A stretch of DNA of 15,905 nucleotides from Verrucomicrobia bacterium UBA1263 (lineage in GTDB: Bacteria; Verrucomicrobiota; Verrucomicrobiia; Limisphaerales; UBA1412): positions 21,698-37,602 of the forward strand of contig DBVN01000038.1 in NCBI GenBank assembly GCA_002308515.1, given 5' to 3'. The position numbers and the translations under genes are program-made. The stretch's first letter is position 1, and each line of letters begins with the position of its first letter. A model generated the notes under the pieces. It made no database searches. It had not been told where the DNA came from and saw nothing but the letters and a program-made list of their open reading frames with translations. Below, piece by piece: positions 7,576 through 13,987 of the stretch.

Positions 7576-8664
7576 GTGTCTACACGCCTTGACACAGCAA
7601 AGAGACGAGGTTTGAATGCCATGATTTTAACTGAAGTAGAGAGTTTATACGCTTATGATTCGCTGGGGAGAAAGACATCCCGCATGGATAATGACACTTG
7701 GGAGTACTATATCTATGATGGGATGAATCTGGTGGCTGATTATGACGCGTATAATTATAGGATCACCAGAACCTACACGTATGGGCCGGGTATAGATAAT
7801 ATTCAATCCATGACCATTTATGATGAATATGGTGGTTCGGAAACGTATTACTACATCAAAGACGCATCCAATACGGTTCATGTTCTAGTGGATGAAGACG
7901 GGCTGATTGTGGAGTATTACTGTTACGATGCCTTTGGAAATGTGAAGATACGGAATAAAAATTATAATCTTATTACCGAATCAGTTTATGGCAATCGTTT
8001 CCTCTTCCAAGGCAGAGAGTATGATTACGACACAGCACTCTATTACTTCAGAAACAGATGGTACGAACCGGAAACAGGCCGATGGCTTTCTCCTGATCCA
8101 ATAGGAATTTCCGGAGGTCTCAATCTTTATACCTTTTGTAAAAATGATCCTGTTGATTTTATGGATTCCTTTGGATATGATGCTCTTGTTGTAAATGGAG
8201 GAGGATTTTTGGGACATACATCATTTGGTATTATTGATAAAAATGGATTTGTTACTGTATATCATTACTATTCTGCCAATTATCAAATTTATGGTTCAAT
8301 TGGTTTGATACCAGCATTTATCTATGATAAGCCAAATATATGGTTTCAAACTTTTCCCAATTTAACTACATATTTGGATAATGTGAAAAATCAATATGGA
8401 AACTCAAAGATTTTAGCCTACGCAATAGGGACAGAACTTGACGATGAACTTTCTACAAATGAATTAGATGAATTAAGTGGAAACGATAATGGATATTATT
8501 CTATTATTTTAGGAATAGATTGTCATTATGCCAGTTGGGAATGGTTCAATGAATATCTTGAAGGGGGTATAAAAAATAATTCAATAGATAATCAATTATG
8601 CGCACCAGATTTTCCCAAAAATCTCTTTTTCTCGAAAAGAGTATCGCTAATAACCCTTCCATAA
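7576..8664 (+). CDS. Orphan Rhs core fragment with an alternative C-terminal toxin-like domain
   Basis: A 362-residue reading frame opening at a GTG (7576) without a convincing ribosome-binding site, so it may be poorly translated or silent in its present place. Residues 1-24 match nothing I recognise. Residues 27-201 are a displaced copy of the last 175 residues of the main Rhs core, ending PVDFMDSFGY where the main gene has PVNFVDPSGL. Residues 202-362 are a different tip. A GHTSFGI motif (His214) near its start and GIDCHYASWEWF (Cys316) near its end are arranged as in circularly permuted papain/NlpC-P60-like folds, which is only a suggestion. There is no signal peptide or N-terminal shell, so the protein would need recombination into the main rhs gene to be delivered. 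This is the form of orphan rhs-CT modules in other bacteria. Confidence 0.75.
   Translation: MSTRLDTAKRRGLNAMILTEVESLYAYDSLGRKTSRMDNDTWEYYIYDGMNLVADYDAYNYRITRTYTYGPGIDNIQSMTIYDEYGGSETYYYIKDASNTVHVLVDEDGLIVEYYCYDAFGNVKIRNKNYNLITESVYGNRFLFQGREYDYDTALYYFRNRWYEPETGRWLSPDPIGISGGLNLYTFCKNDPVDFMDSFGYDALVVNGGGFLGHTSFGIIDKNGFVTVYHYYSANYQIYGSIGLIPAFIYDKPNIWFQTFPNLTTYLDNVKNQYGNSKILAYAIGTELDDELSTNELDELSGNDNGYYSIILGIDCHYASWEWFNEYLEGGIKNNSIDNQLCAPDFPKNLFFSKRVSLITLP
7648..8178 (+). repeat. Rhs core segment, copy 2 of the duplication
   Basis: This is the partner of 6044-6574. Homology begins abruptly at the codons for YAYDSLGRK and stops at the point where the toxin tip begins, so the two copies flank the first tip and its membrane gene as a direct repeat. 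Recombination between them would delete 1604 bp and join the second tip to the main Rhs shell. Confidence 0.9.
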
Positions 8665-8668
8665 ACAT

Positions 8669-9154
8669 ATGACTCATCAAACAAAATCGGACTTAATTGT
8701 TTTAGGTATTATTTTAACAATTATATTCAGCATAGCATATGTTTTGCTAAATATTAGTACTAAAAAACATTATCACTCATGGTTAGATGCTATTCAAAAT
8801 GACATGTACCGGTATTATGATGCATGTTATAATGAGGCTTCAATAAAGCCAAATTCACAAAAAAATGAAGTTATTGAATTTAAATTATCATCAATCATGA
8901 ATGAATTTAAAAATAAAGAAGACTATCGTGAGGATTATCTAGCTTTGAAGTCTTCTAGAAAACTTTCCGATATGTTTTTTCCAACAAATGAAATTATTAA
9001 AAATGATGAAGTTCTTTTTGCAGTTCGCATAAGAAACAAAATGTTTTTAGGGATTTATCCTGAAAAGTTTTTAGGAATTTATGCAAATCGAACAATAAAG
9101 GAGATAAATAATGTAAATGGAATGGCATCCTTGGAAAAGTTTAATAAAAAATAG
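8669..9154 (+). CDS. Small membrane-anchored protein, candidate immunity protein for the second tip
   Basis: 161 residues, AT-rich, starting 4 nt after the orphan rhs-CT stop. One N-terminal membrane helix (about 9-29, LIVLGIILTIIFSIAYVLLN) is followed by a charged soluble domain of some 130 residues rich in Lys, Asn and Glu. I do not recognise the family. Tight spacing to the toxin-like module and the same skewed base composition support a toxin-immunity pair. The N-in/C-out topology suggested by the positive residues before the helix would place the soluble part in the periplasm, which would fit a toxin acting there. Both points are inference. Confidence 0.55.
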   Translation: MTHQTKSDLIVLGIILTIIFSIAYVLLNISTKKHYHSWLDAIQNDMYRYYDACYNEASIKPNSQKNEVIEFKLSSIMNEFKNKEDYREDYLALKSSRKLSDMFFPTNEIIKNDEVLFAVRIRNKMFLGIYPEKFLGIYANRTIKEINNVNGMASLEKFNKK

Positions 9155-9200
9155 GACGATATTAAGACAATACACCCTAACAGTAAAAGAGGAACTTGAA

Positions 9201-9542
9201 ATGAATATCCATTATCCATTATATCTCTTATCAAAAGATTGCGCGGAAGTAGAAAGATATCCATCTTTTGAAGATCTGCAGGGCTATATAGAGCCTATTG
9301 ATGTTGAAAACAGAGAATTCTTTTGCTGGGATGACTCTGAAACCGTCTTCTCATTAAAAGTCAAAGAGAATGAGAAAAACTGGTTAAATATCGCTCCTGC
9401 TGATCCAACAGAAAAGAATGAGCTTGAGGAATATCGAAAAGCCCATCCAGAGATCACACGAATGTGGGAACTTCCACCTCGTGAACCGGGGAAACTTGTT
9501 AAATTGATCATGAAAATTTTTAATATGGATTCCCAACGGTAA
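9201..9542 (+). CDS. Small soluble protein of unknown function, possible leftover immunity protein
   Basis: 113 residues from the ATG at 9201, which has an AAGAGGA ribosome-binding site ending 7-8 nt upstream. The frame is open further upstream to 9117, but that part overlaps the previous gene and lacks a ribosome-binding site. There is no signal or membrane segment. The protein is acidic in the middle (YIEPIDVENREFFCWDD) and has a basic amphipathic C-terminus (KLVKLIMKIFNMDSQR). The family is unrecognised. As the last gene before the terminator, with no toxin-like partner directly ahead of it, it could be an immunity gene whose toxin tip was lost, a second immunity factor for the tip at 8179-8664, or an unrelated passenger. 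Confidence 0.6.
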   Translation: MNIHYPLYLLSKDCAEVERYPSFEDLQGYIEPIDVENREFFCWDDSETVFSLKVKENEKNWLNIAPADPTEKNELEEYRKAHPEITRMWELPPREPGKLVKLIMKIFNMDSQR

Positions 9543-9560
9543 CGAGTAAACAAAACGAAA

Positions 9561-9596
9561 AAGGAGCCGGGTTTGAATGACTCGGCTCCCTTTTGT
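9561..9596. terminator. Bidirectional intrinsic terminator between convergent units
   Basis: A 7-bp stem GGAGCCG (9563-9569) with CGGCTCC (9583-9589) is followed on the plus strand by a CTTTTGTTT tract. On the minus strand it is followed by a T-run, the complement of the A-tract at 9557-9562. It sits 18 nt after the last Rhs-region gene and just beyond the end of gcvPB, so it can close both transcripts. Confidence 0.8.
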
Positions 9597-9611
9597 TTAT
9601 AAACACGCTCT

Positions 9612-11045
9612 CTAAGCGCGATAAATCAGCACTGGTTTGCGTGCCGCCGTCACTTCATCCGGACGGCCGATGGGCATCTTCTTGGGATGCTGTTTGAACG
9701 CGGCCGGGTCTTTATAGGCTTCGGCCACCAGATCCAGCACGGTGTCGCAGGCCCAGTCCAAAGTCTCCTTGGACTCGGTCTCGGTCGGCTCGAACATCAG
9801 AGCCTCGTGCACGATCAGCGGGAAGTAGATGGTGGGCGGATGCATACCGCGGTCTATCATCGCCTTGGCAAAATCCAGAGCCGTCACGCCGATCTCTTCC
9901 TTGATCTTGTCGCAGCTGACCACAAACTCGTGCATACAGATGTCGGACGAATAAGTGGGGAACTTGTCTTTCAGGCGAGCCATCATGTAATTGGCGTTCA
10001 GCACGGCCAGCTGGGAGGCGAGCTTGATCCCCTCTTTGCCCAGGACTTCGATATAAGCCAGAGCGCGCAGCATGACCAGGAAATTGCCGTAGAAAGTCTT
10101 GACGCAGCCGATGGATTTCCCGCCAACGCTCGTCAGATGGTATTTGCCATCCTTCTCGGTCACCACGGGACCCGGCAGATATTTGGCCAGAGCCGCTTTG
10201 CATCCCACCGGACCGCTGCCCGGACCGCCGCCGCCGTGAGGTGTGCTGAAGGTCTTGTGCAGGTTCAGATGGACCACGTCATAGCCCATGTCGCCCGGAC
10301 GGATAGTGCCCATGATGGCGTTCAGATTGGCGCCGTCATAGTAAAGCAGGCCGCCCGCGTCATGAACGATCTGGGCGATCTTCGCGATATTCTTGTCAAA
10401 AATGCCTACCGTGTTCGGATTGGTCAGCATCAGCGCGGCAGTATCCGGCCCTACGGCATTCCGCAGAGCGTCCAGATCCACACAGCCGTCCGCCGCGGAC
10501 GGGATATTGACCACCGTATAGCCGTTCATCGCCGCCGAAGCCGGGTTGGTCCCGTGAGCGGAATCCGGCACGATGATCTTATCGCGCCCGGTATCGCCGC
10601 GGTCCAGATGGTAAGCGCGGATCAGCTGCAAGGCGGTATATTCGCCGTGAGCACCGGCCGCGGGCTGGAGAGTGACCTCGTCCATGCCGGTGATGGCCGC
10701 CAGTTTTCTGGAAAGCGTGTGCATGGCCTTGAGCGCGCCCTGCACCGTGCATTCGCACTGCATCGGATGGATGCCCGTGAAGCCCGGCAGCGCCGCGACT
10801 TCCTCGTTCAGCTTGGGATTGTACTTCATCGTGCAGGAACCGAGCGGATAGAAACCGTCGTCCACACCGTAAGCCCGCTTGGAAAGAGCGGTATAGTGGC
10901 GCACGACCTCCACCTCGGAGACCTCCGGCAGATCCAGCGGAGTCTCGCGCAGCAGGGACGCGTCCAGATTATAAGCCGGGACATCACAAGCCGCCAGAGA
11001 GATGGCGCACTTGCCCGGAACAGATTTCTCAAAAATCGTCTTCAT
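9612..11045 (-). CDS. gcvPB: Glycine dehydrogenase (decarboxylating) subunit 2, P protein
   Basis: A 477-residue C-terminal half of the split P protein of the glycine cleavage system. With GcvPA it decarboxylates glycine and passes the aminomethyl group to the lipoyl arm of GcvH. The PLP-binding lysine is Lys264 in NLHKTFSTPHGGGGPG. Other family stretches are DGFYPLGSCTMKYNPK, PAAGAHGEYTALQ, DSAHGTNPASA and MLTNPNTVGIFD. Length is normal. The ATG at 11045 shares its A with the gcvPA stop (TAATG) and follows a strong AAGGAGG inside the end of gcvPA, so the two subunits are probably translationally coupled. It is the last gene of the gcv cluster and ends close to the shared terminator. Confidence 0.97.
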   Translation of the reverse strand: MKTIFEKSVPGKCAISLAACDVPAYNLDASLLRETPLDLPEVSEVEVVRHYTALSKRAYGVDDGFYPLGSCTMKYNPKLNEEVAALPGFTGIHPMQCECTVQGALKAMHTLSRKLAAITGMDEVTLQPAAGAHGEYTALQLIRAYHLDRGDTGRDKIIVPDSAHGTNPASAAMNGYTVVNIPSAADGCVDLDALRNAVGPDTAALMLTNPNTVGIFDKNIAKIAQIVHDAGGLLYYDGANLNAIMGTIRPGDMGYDVVHLNLHKTFSTPHGGGGPGSGPVGCKAALAKYLPGPVVTEKDGKYHLTSVGGKSIGCVKTFYGNFLVMLRALAYIEVLGKEGIKLASQLAVLNANYMMARLKDKFPTYSSDICMHEFVVSCDKIKEEIGVTALDFAKAMIDRGMHPPTIYFPLIVHEALMFEPTETESKETLDWACDTVLDLVAEAYKDPAAFKQHPKKMPIGRPDEVTAARKPVLIYRA

Positions 11046-12355
11046 TATTTGACCTCCTTCAGTACGGCCAGCAGCTGATCCATATCCGTCTTGGTGTTCA
11101 CTTCCGTGGCGCACCAGAGGATCTCATGCTCGCTCAGTTTCAAACCGGCCAGGATATTCTTCTCCGCGCATTTGCGGATGATCTCATCAGCCGGAGCGTC
11201 CGTCACCGTGACGAACTCATTAAAGAACTCCGCGCTGTATTTCAGGCGGAAGCCGGGGATCTTCACCATCTCCGCGGCCAGGTAATGCGCCTTGGAAACG
11301 CACTGTGAGGCCACTTCCTTCATGCCGGTCTTGCCCGCCGTGGCCATGTAGATCGTGGCCGTGAGCGCGCAGAGCGCCTGATTGGAACAGATGGAGGAAG
11401 CCGCCTTCTCACGGCGGATGTGCTGTTCGCGCGCCTGGAGCGTGAGGACGTAAGCGTCATTGCCGTCGGCATCAGCGGTCTTGCCCACGATGCGGCCGGT
11501 CAGCTTGCGCACCAGCTTTTCACGCGCTCCGACAAAGCCCAGATAAGGACCGCCAAAGGAGAGCGGCATTCCCAGAGGCTGACCTTCTCCCACGGCAATA
11601 TCCGCGCCGCAGGCAAAAGGTGTCTTCAGCATCGCGCAGGCGAACGGTTCCACCTGCATGATGTAACCGGCACCGGCGGCCTTGACCGCTTCGCCGATCG
11701 CCGCCGCGTCTTCGATCACGCCGAAGAAATTGGGCTGAGCCACGGCCACGGCAAAAACATCCGGGGTCAGTTTGGCCTTCAGATCGCTGAGAGAAGTCCT
11801 GCCGTTTTCCAGCGCGACCTTCTCGATCTGAATGCCCTGCGGAATAAGATACGTTTTGACCACTTCCAAAGAACGGGGATGGATCGCTTCGGAGACCAGC
11901 ACCTTGTTCTTCTTCTTTTCGGCCAGCATCAGGATGCCGTCAGCCAGCGCGGTCGAGCCGTCATACAGGGAGGCATTGGAAACCTGCATCCCCGTCAGCT
12001 CGGCGATCATCGTCTGGAACTCGAAAATGCCCTGCAGGATGCCCTGGGACATTTCCGCCTGATACGGTGTGTAGGCCGTGACGAATTCCTCGCGGGAAAG
12101 GAGGCTCTTCACCACCGGCGGGATGTAATGCTGATAAGCGCCCGCGCCCAGAAAGATACTGCCGAAGACCTTGTTTTCCGCCGCCAGATTTTCAAAATAC
12201 CGGGCGACTTCCTGCTGACTCTTGCCAGCCGGCAGATCCATGTCCTTCACAAAGAGGCTTTCCAATCCCTGGTAAAGCTGCTCCAGGCTCTTCACTTCCA
12301 CCACGTCCAGCATCGCCTGGATCTCGGCCGAAGTGTGAGGTGTATAAGTTGACAT
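11045..12355 (-). CDS. gcvPA: Glycine dehydrogenase (decarboxylating) subunit 1, P protein
   Basis: A 436-residue N-terminal half of the split glycine decarboxylase, the partner of GcvPB. Hallmarks are the N-terminal TPHTSAEIQAML, then FLGAGAYQHYIPPVV, AYTPYQAEMSQGILQGIFEFQ, NASLYDGSTA, SFGGPYLGF and REQHIRREKA. The two-gene arrangement is common in Gram-positives, Thermotoga-like and several other phyla, in contrast to the single ~950-residue GcvP of Proteobacteria. No clear ribosome-binding site precedes the ATG, where the leader is A/T-rich, and a terminator-like hairpin lies upstream, so expression relative to gcvTH may differ. Confidence 0.97.
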   Translation of the reverse strand: MSTYTPHTSAEIQAMLDVVEVKSLEQLYQGLESLFVKDMDLPAGKSQQEVARYFENLAAENKVFGSIFLGAGAYQHYIPPVVKSLLSREEFVTAYTPYQAEMSQGILQGIFEFQTMIAELTGMQVSNASLYDGSTALADGILMLAEKKKNKVLVSEAIHPRSLEVVKTYLIPQGIQIEKVALENGRTSLSDLKAKLTPDVFAVAVAQPNFFGVIEDAAAIGEAVKAAGAGYIMQVEPFACAMLKTPFACGADIAVGEGQPLGMPLSFGGPYLGFVGAREKLVRKLTGRIVGKTADADGNDAYVLTLQAREQHIRREKAASSICSNQALCALTATIYMATAGKTGMKEVASQCVSKAHYLAAEMVKIPGFRLKYSAEFFNEFVTVTDAPADEIIRKCAEKNILAGLKLSEHEILWCATEVNTKTDMDQLLAVLKEVK

Positions 12356-12380
12356 ACGTTTGAATGTAAAAAGGTTAAAT

Positions 12381-12420
12381 CAAAAATAAAAGCCGAGACC
12401 CGTCTTGGGATACGAGTCTC
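12381..12420 (-). terminator. Terminator-like hairpin between gcvH and gcvPA
   Basis: On the minus strand a GAGAC/GTCTC stem extended past one mismatch by CGT/ACG (arms 12412-12420 and 12395-12403, 8-nt loop) is followed, after GGC, by TTTTATTTTTG. This has the form of a rho-independent terminator of moderate strength. Since gcvPA follows within 40 bp, it may reduce rather than stop read-through. Confidence 0.55.
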
Positions 12421-12443
12421 CGCGAAATTCCAAACCGATCCGG

Positions 12444-12800
12444 TTATTCCTTGATCAGCTTCTGATATTCTTCCTCGCTCAGCAGACCCGTGGGAGCTTC
12501 GCTGGGCTCGACCTTGATCATCCAGGCCGCGGCGGCGTCCTTGTTGATCAGTTCCGGGGCGCTCTGCAGCTCCTCATTGATCTCAACGACCTTGCCACTG
12601 ACCGGACTGTAAAGCTCGGAAACAGCCTTGACCGATTCCACATTGCCGAAAGCCTTGCCGGCTTCCACTTCGTCGCCCACTTCCGGCAGTTCCACGAACA
12701 CGATGTCGCCCAGCTCATGCTGCGCAAAGTCGGAAATCCCCACCTTGCCGCATTCTTCGCAGTACCACTCGTGTGATTTCAAGTATTTGTATTTAGACAT
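12444..12800 (-). CDS. gcvH: Glycine cleavage system H protein
   Basis: 118 residues, slightly short for the family. It carries the lipoyl group that shuttles the aminomethyl moiety between P, T and L proteins; the lipoylated residue is Lys58 in GNVESVKAV. Also conserved are KSHEWY near the start, VGISDFAQHELGDIVFVELP and the C-terminal SPVSGKVVEINEEL...LINKD. Unusually, the loop after His10-Glu11-Trp12 is shortened and holds Cys14-x-x-Cys17 (YCEECGK). It starts 10 nt after the gcvT stop in the same direction, with no obvious ribosome-binding site in the A/T-rich gap. Confidence 0.97.
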   Translation of the reverse strand: MSKYKYLKSHEWYCEECGKVGISDFAQHELGDIVFVELPEVGDEVEAGKAFGNVESVKAVSELYSPVSGKVVEINEELQSAPELINKDAAAAWMIKVEPSEAPTGLLSEEEYQKLIKE

Positions 12801-12810
12801 AAATCAGTAT

Positions 12811-13893
12811 CTATTTTTTTCTTTTGTAGAAAGGCAGAGGAACGATCTCCGCTTTCAGTTTTCTGTTGCGCACCTCGATCCATACGTTCGGGGCGTTAAA
12901 ATCTTTTTCCACCCGGATCATCGCCACAGCGTGATTCAGAGTCGGGCTGTGTGTGCCGGAAGTCACATGACCGATCTCGCGGCCGCTCTCGTCGAACACC
13001 TTGAAATGCTCACGGGCGATACCGCGGTCCACCATTTTGATGCCCAGCCGTTTGAACTTGGGCGGATTGGCTTCCAGCGCTTTCTTGCCGATGAAGTTTT
13101 CCTTCCCCATCTTGATGGCAAAGTCCAGACCCAGCTCATGGCAGAGCGTCTGGTCATTCATCTCGTGACCGTAAAGCGGCATGGCGGCCTCCATGCGCAG
13201 TGTATCGCGCGCGCCCAGACCGGCCAACAGCATCCCGTGCTTTTTGCCGTGTTCCACCACGATGTCGAACATTCTCTCCGCGAAAGCATTGGCGCAGTAC
13301 AGCTCGAAACCGTCCTCGCCGGTATAGCCCGTGCGGGAAAGGATGATCGGCTCGCCTTCCAGCGTGGTCGTCTTGAAAGTGTAATTCTTGGCCGGGATAT
13401 CCGCTTCGGCAATGAATTCCTTCACGATCTCGATCGCGGCCGGACCCTGCAGTGCCAGCTGAGCGGTCGCCTTGCTGGCGTTCTCAAACTTCGTGTCCCC
13501 GATCAGGCGCGCCTCGATCCAGTCAGCGTCCTTTTGCATATTGGCCGCGTTGACCACGATCAGATACTTCTCCGGGTTGAAGCGGTAGATCAGGATATCA
13601 TCCACCACTCCGCCCTGCTCATTCGGCAGCAGAGTATAGCGCACACCGCCGTCTTTGAGCGTGGACATGTCATTGGTCACCAGATTCTGGATCGTCACCA
13701 GAGCGTCCTTGCCAGTGAGGTAGATCTCACCCATGTGCGACACGTCAAAAAGTCCGGCCTTCTGACGCACGGCGTTATGCTCGGCAATGATGCCGCTTCC
13801 CTCAAACTGCACAGGCAGCTCATATCCGGTAAATTCCACCATCTTGCCGCCAGCGGCCACGATTTTGTTATAAAAAGGAGTTTTCAGTAACAT
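12811..13893 (-). CDS. gcvT: Glycine cleavage system T protein (aminomethyltransferase)
   Basis: 360 residues. It transfers the one-carbon unit from aminomethylated GcvH to tetrahydrofolate and releases ammonia. The sequence shows GLFDVSHMGEI, the active-site region NEQGGVVDDILIYR (Asp98/Asp99, equivalent to the catalytic Asp near position 100 in characterised homologues), SRTGYTGEDGFELY, GLGARDTLRMEAAMPLYGHE and the C-terminal HVTSGTHSPTLNHAVAM. Length and domain order are typical. The ATG at 13893 has GAGGA 7 nt upstream (13901-13905). A sigma70-like promoter and a small hairpin lie in the gap behind lpd, so gcvTH probably starts its own transcript. Confidence 0.97.
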   Translation of the reverse strand: MLLKTPFYNKIVAAGGKMVEFTGYELPVQFEGSGIIAEHNAVRQKAGLFDVSHMGEIYLTGKDALVTIQNLVTNDMSTLKDGGVRYTLLPNEQGGVVDDILIYRFNPEKYLIVVNAANMQKDADWIEARLIGDTKFENASKATAQLALQGPAAIEIVKEFIAEADIPAKNYTFKTTTLEGEPIILSRTGYTGEDGFELYCANAFAERMFDIVVEHGKKHGMLLAGLGARDTLRMEAAMPLYGHEMNDQTLCHELGLDFAIKMGKENFIGKKALEANPPKFKRLGIKMVDRGIAREHFKVFDESGREIGHVTSGTHSPTLNHAVAMIRVEKDFNAPNVWIEVRNRKLKAEIVPLPFYKRKK

Positions 13894-13904
13894 AAAATTT
13901 TCCT

Positions 13905-13922
13905 CACAGCAGAAGTGCTGTG
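13905..13922 (-). promoter_or_regulatory. Perfect 7-bp hairpin / dyad abutting the gcvT ribosome-binding site
   Basis: CACAGCA (13905-13911) pairs with TGCTGTG (13916-13922) around a 4-nt loop. On the minus strand its 3' base is the first G of the GAGGA ribosome-binding site of gcvT, and it lies within the expected 5' leader after the promoter at 13936-13965. It could be an RNA element affecting ribosome access or a DNA operator just downstream of the start point. No glycine riboswitch would fit in this leader. Confidence 0.45.
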
Positions 13923-13935
13923 TTATCTGCCCATT

Positions 13936-13965
13936 ATTCTACTGACTCAGTGACAGATTTGTCAA
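13936..13965 (-). promoter_or_regulatory. Sigma70-like promoter for gcvT
   Basis: Read on the minus strand, TTGACA (13960-13965) is a perfect -35 box and TAGAAT (13936-13941) a five-of-six -10 box, with an 18-bp spacer. Transcription would start near 13929 and give a leader of about 35 nt before the gcvT ATG. This is the best promoter in the window and suggests the gcv genes are not driven only from upstream of lpd. Confidence 0.65.
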
Positions 13966-13987
13966 ACAAGCATTCAGCCTCACACGT

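Noticed and set aside
7589..7617. Internal promoter TTGACA-17-TTGAAT before the orphan Rhs module
   Set aside because: The -35 match is exact, but the -10 is only four of six, and it would place the start of transcription downstream of the GTG start and beyond the next ATG of the module. It is noted as a chance match.
9687..11078. 463-codon open frame on the plus strand opposite gcvPB
   Set aside because: It mirrors a certain, full-length gcvPB in GC-rich DNA. The translation is rich in His, Arg, Gln and Gly with no domain or signal, as expected of an antisense shadow.
12628..13890. 420-codon plus-strand open frame opposite gcvH and gcvT
   Set aside because: It spans two real genes and their gap on the other strand, has low-complexity His/Arg/Gln-rich content, and shows no ribosome-binding site or motif.
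13894..13987. Glycine riboswitch before gcvT
   Set aside because: The gap is 94 bp, of which only about 35 would be transcribed from the visible promoter; the tandem aptamer architecture would not fit and its conserved loops are not seen.
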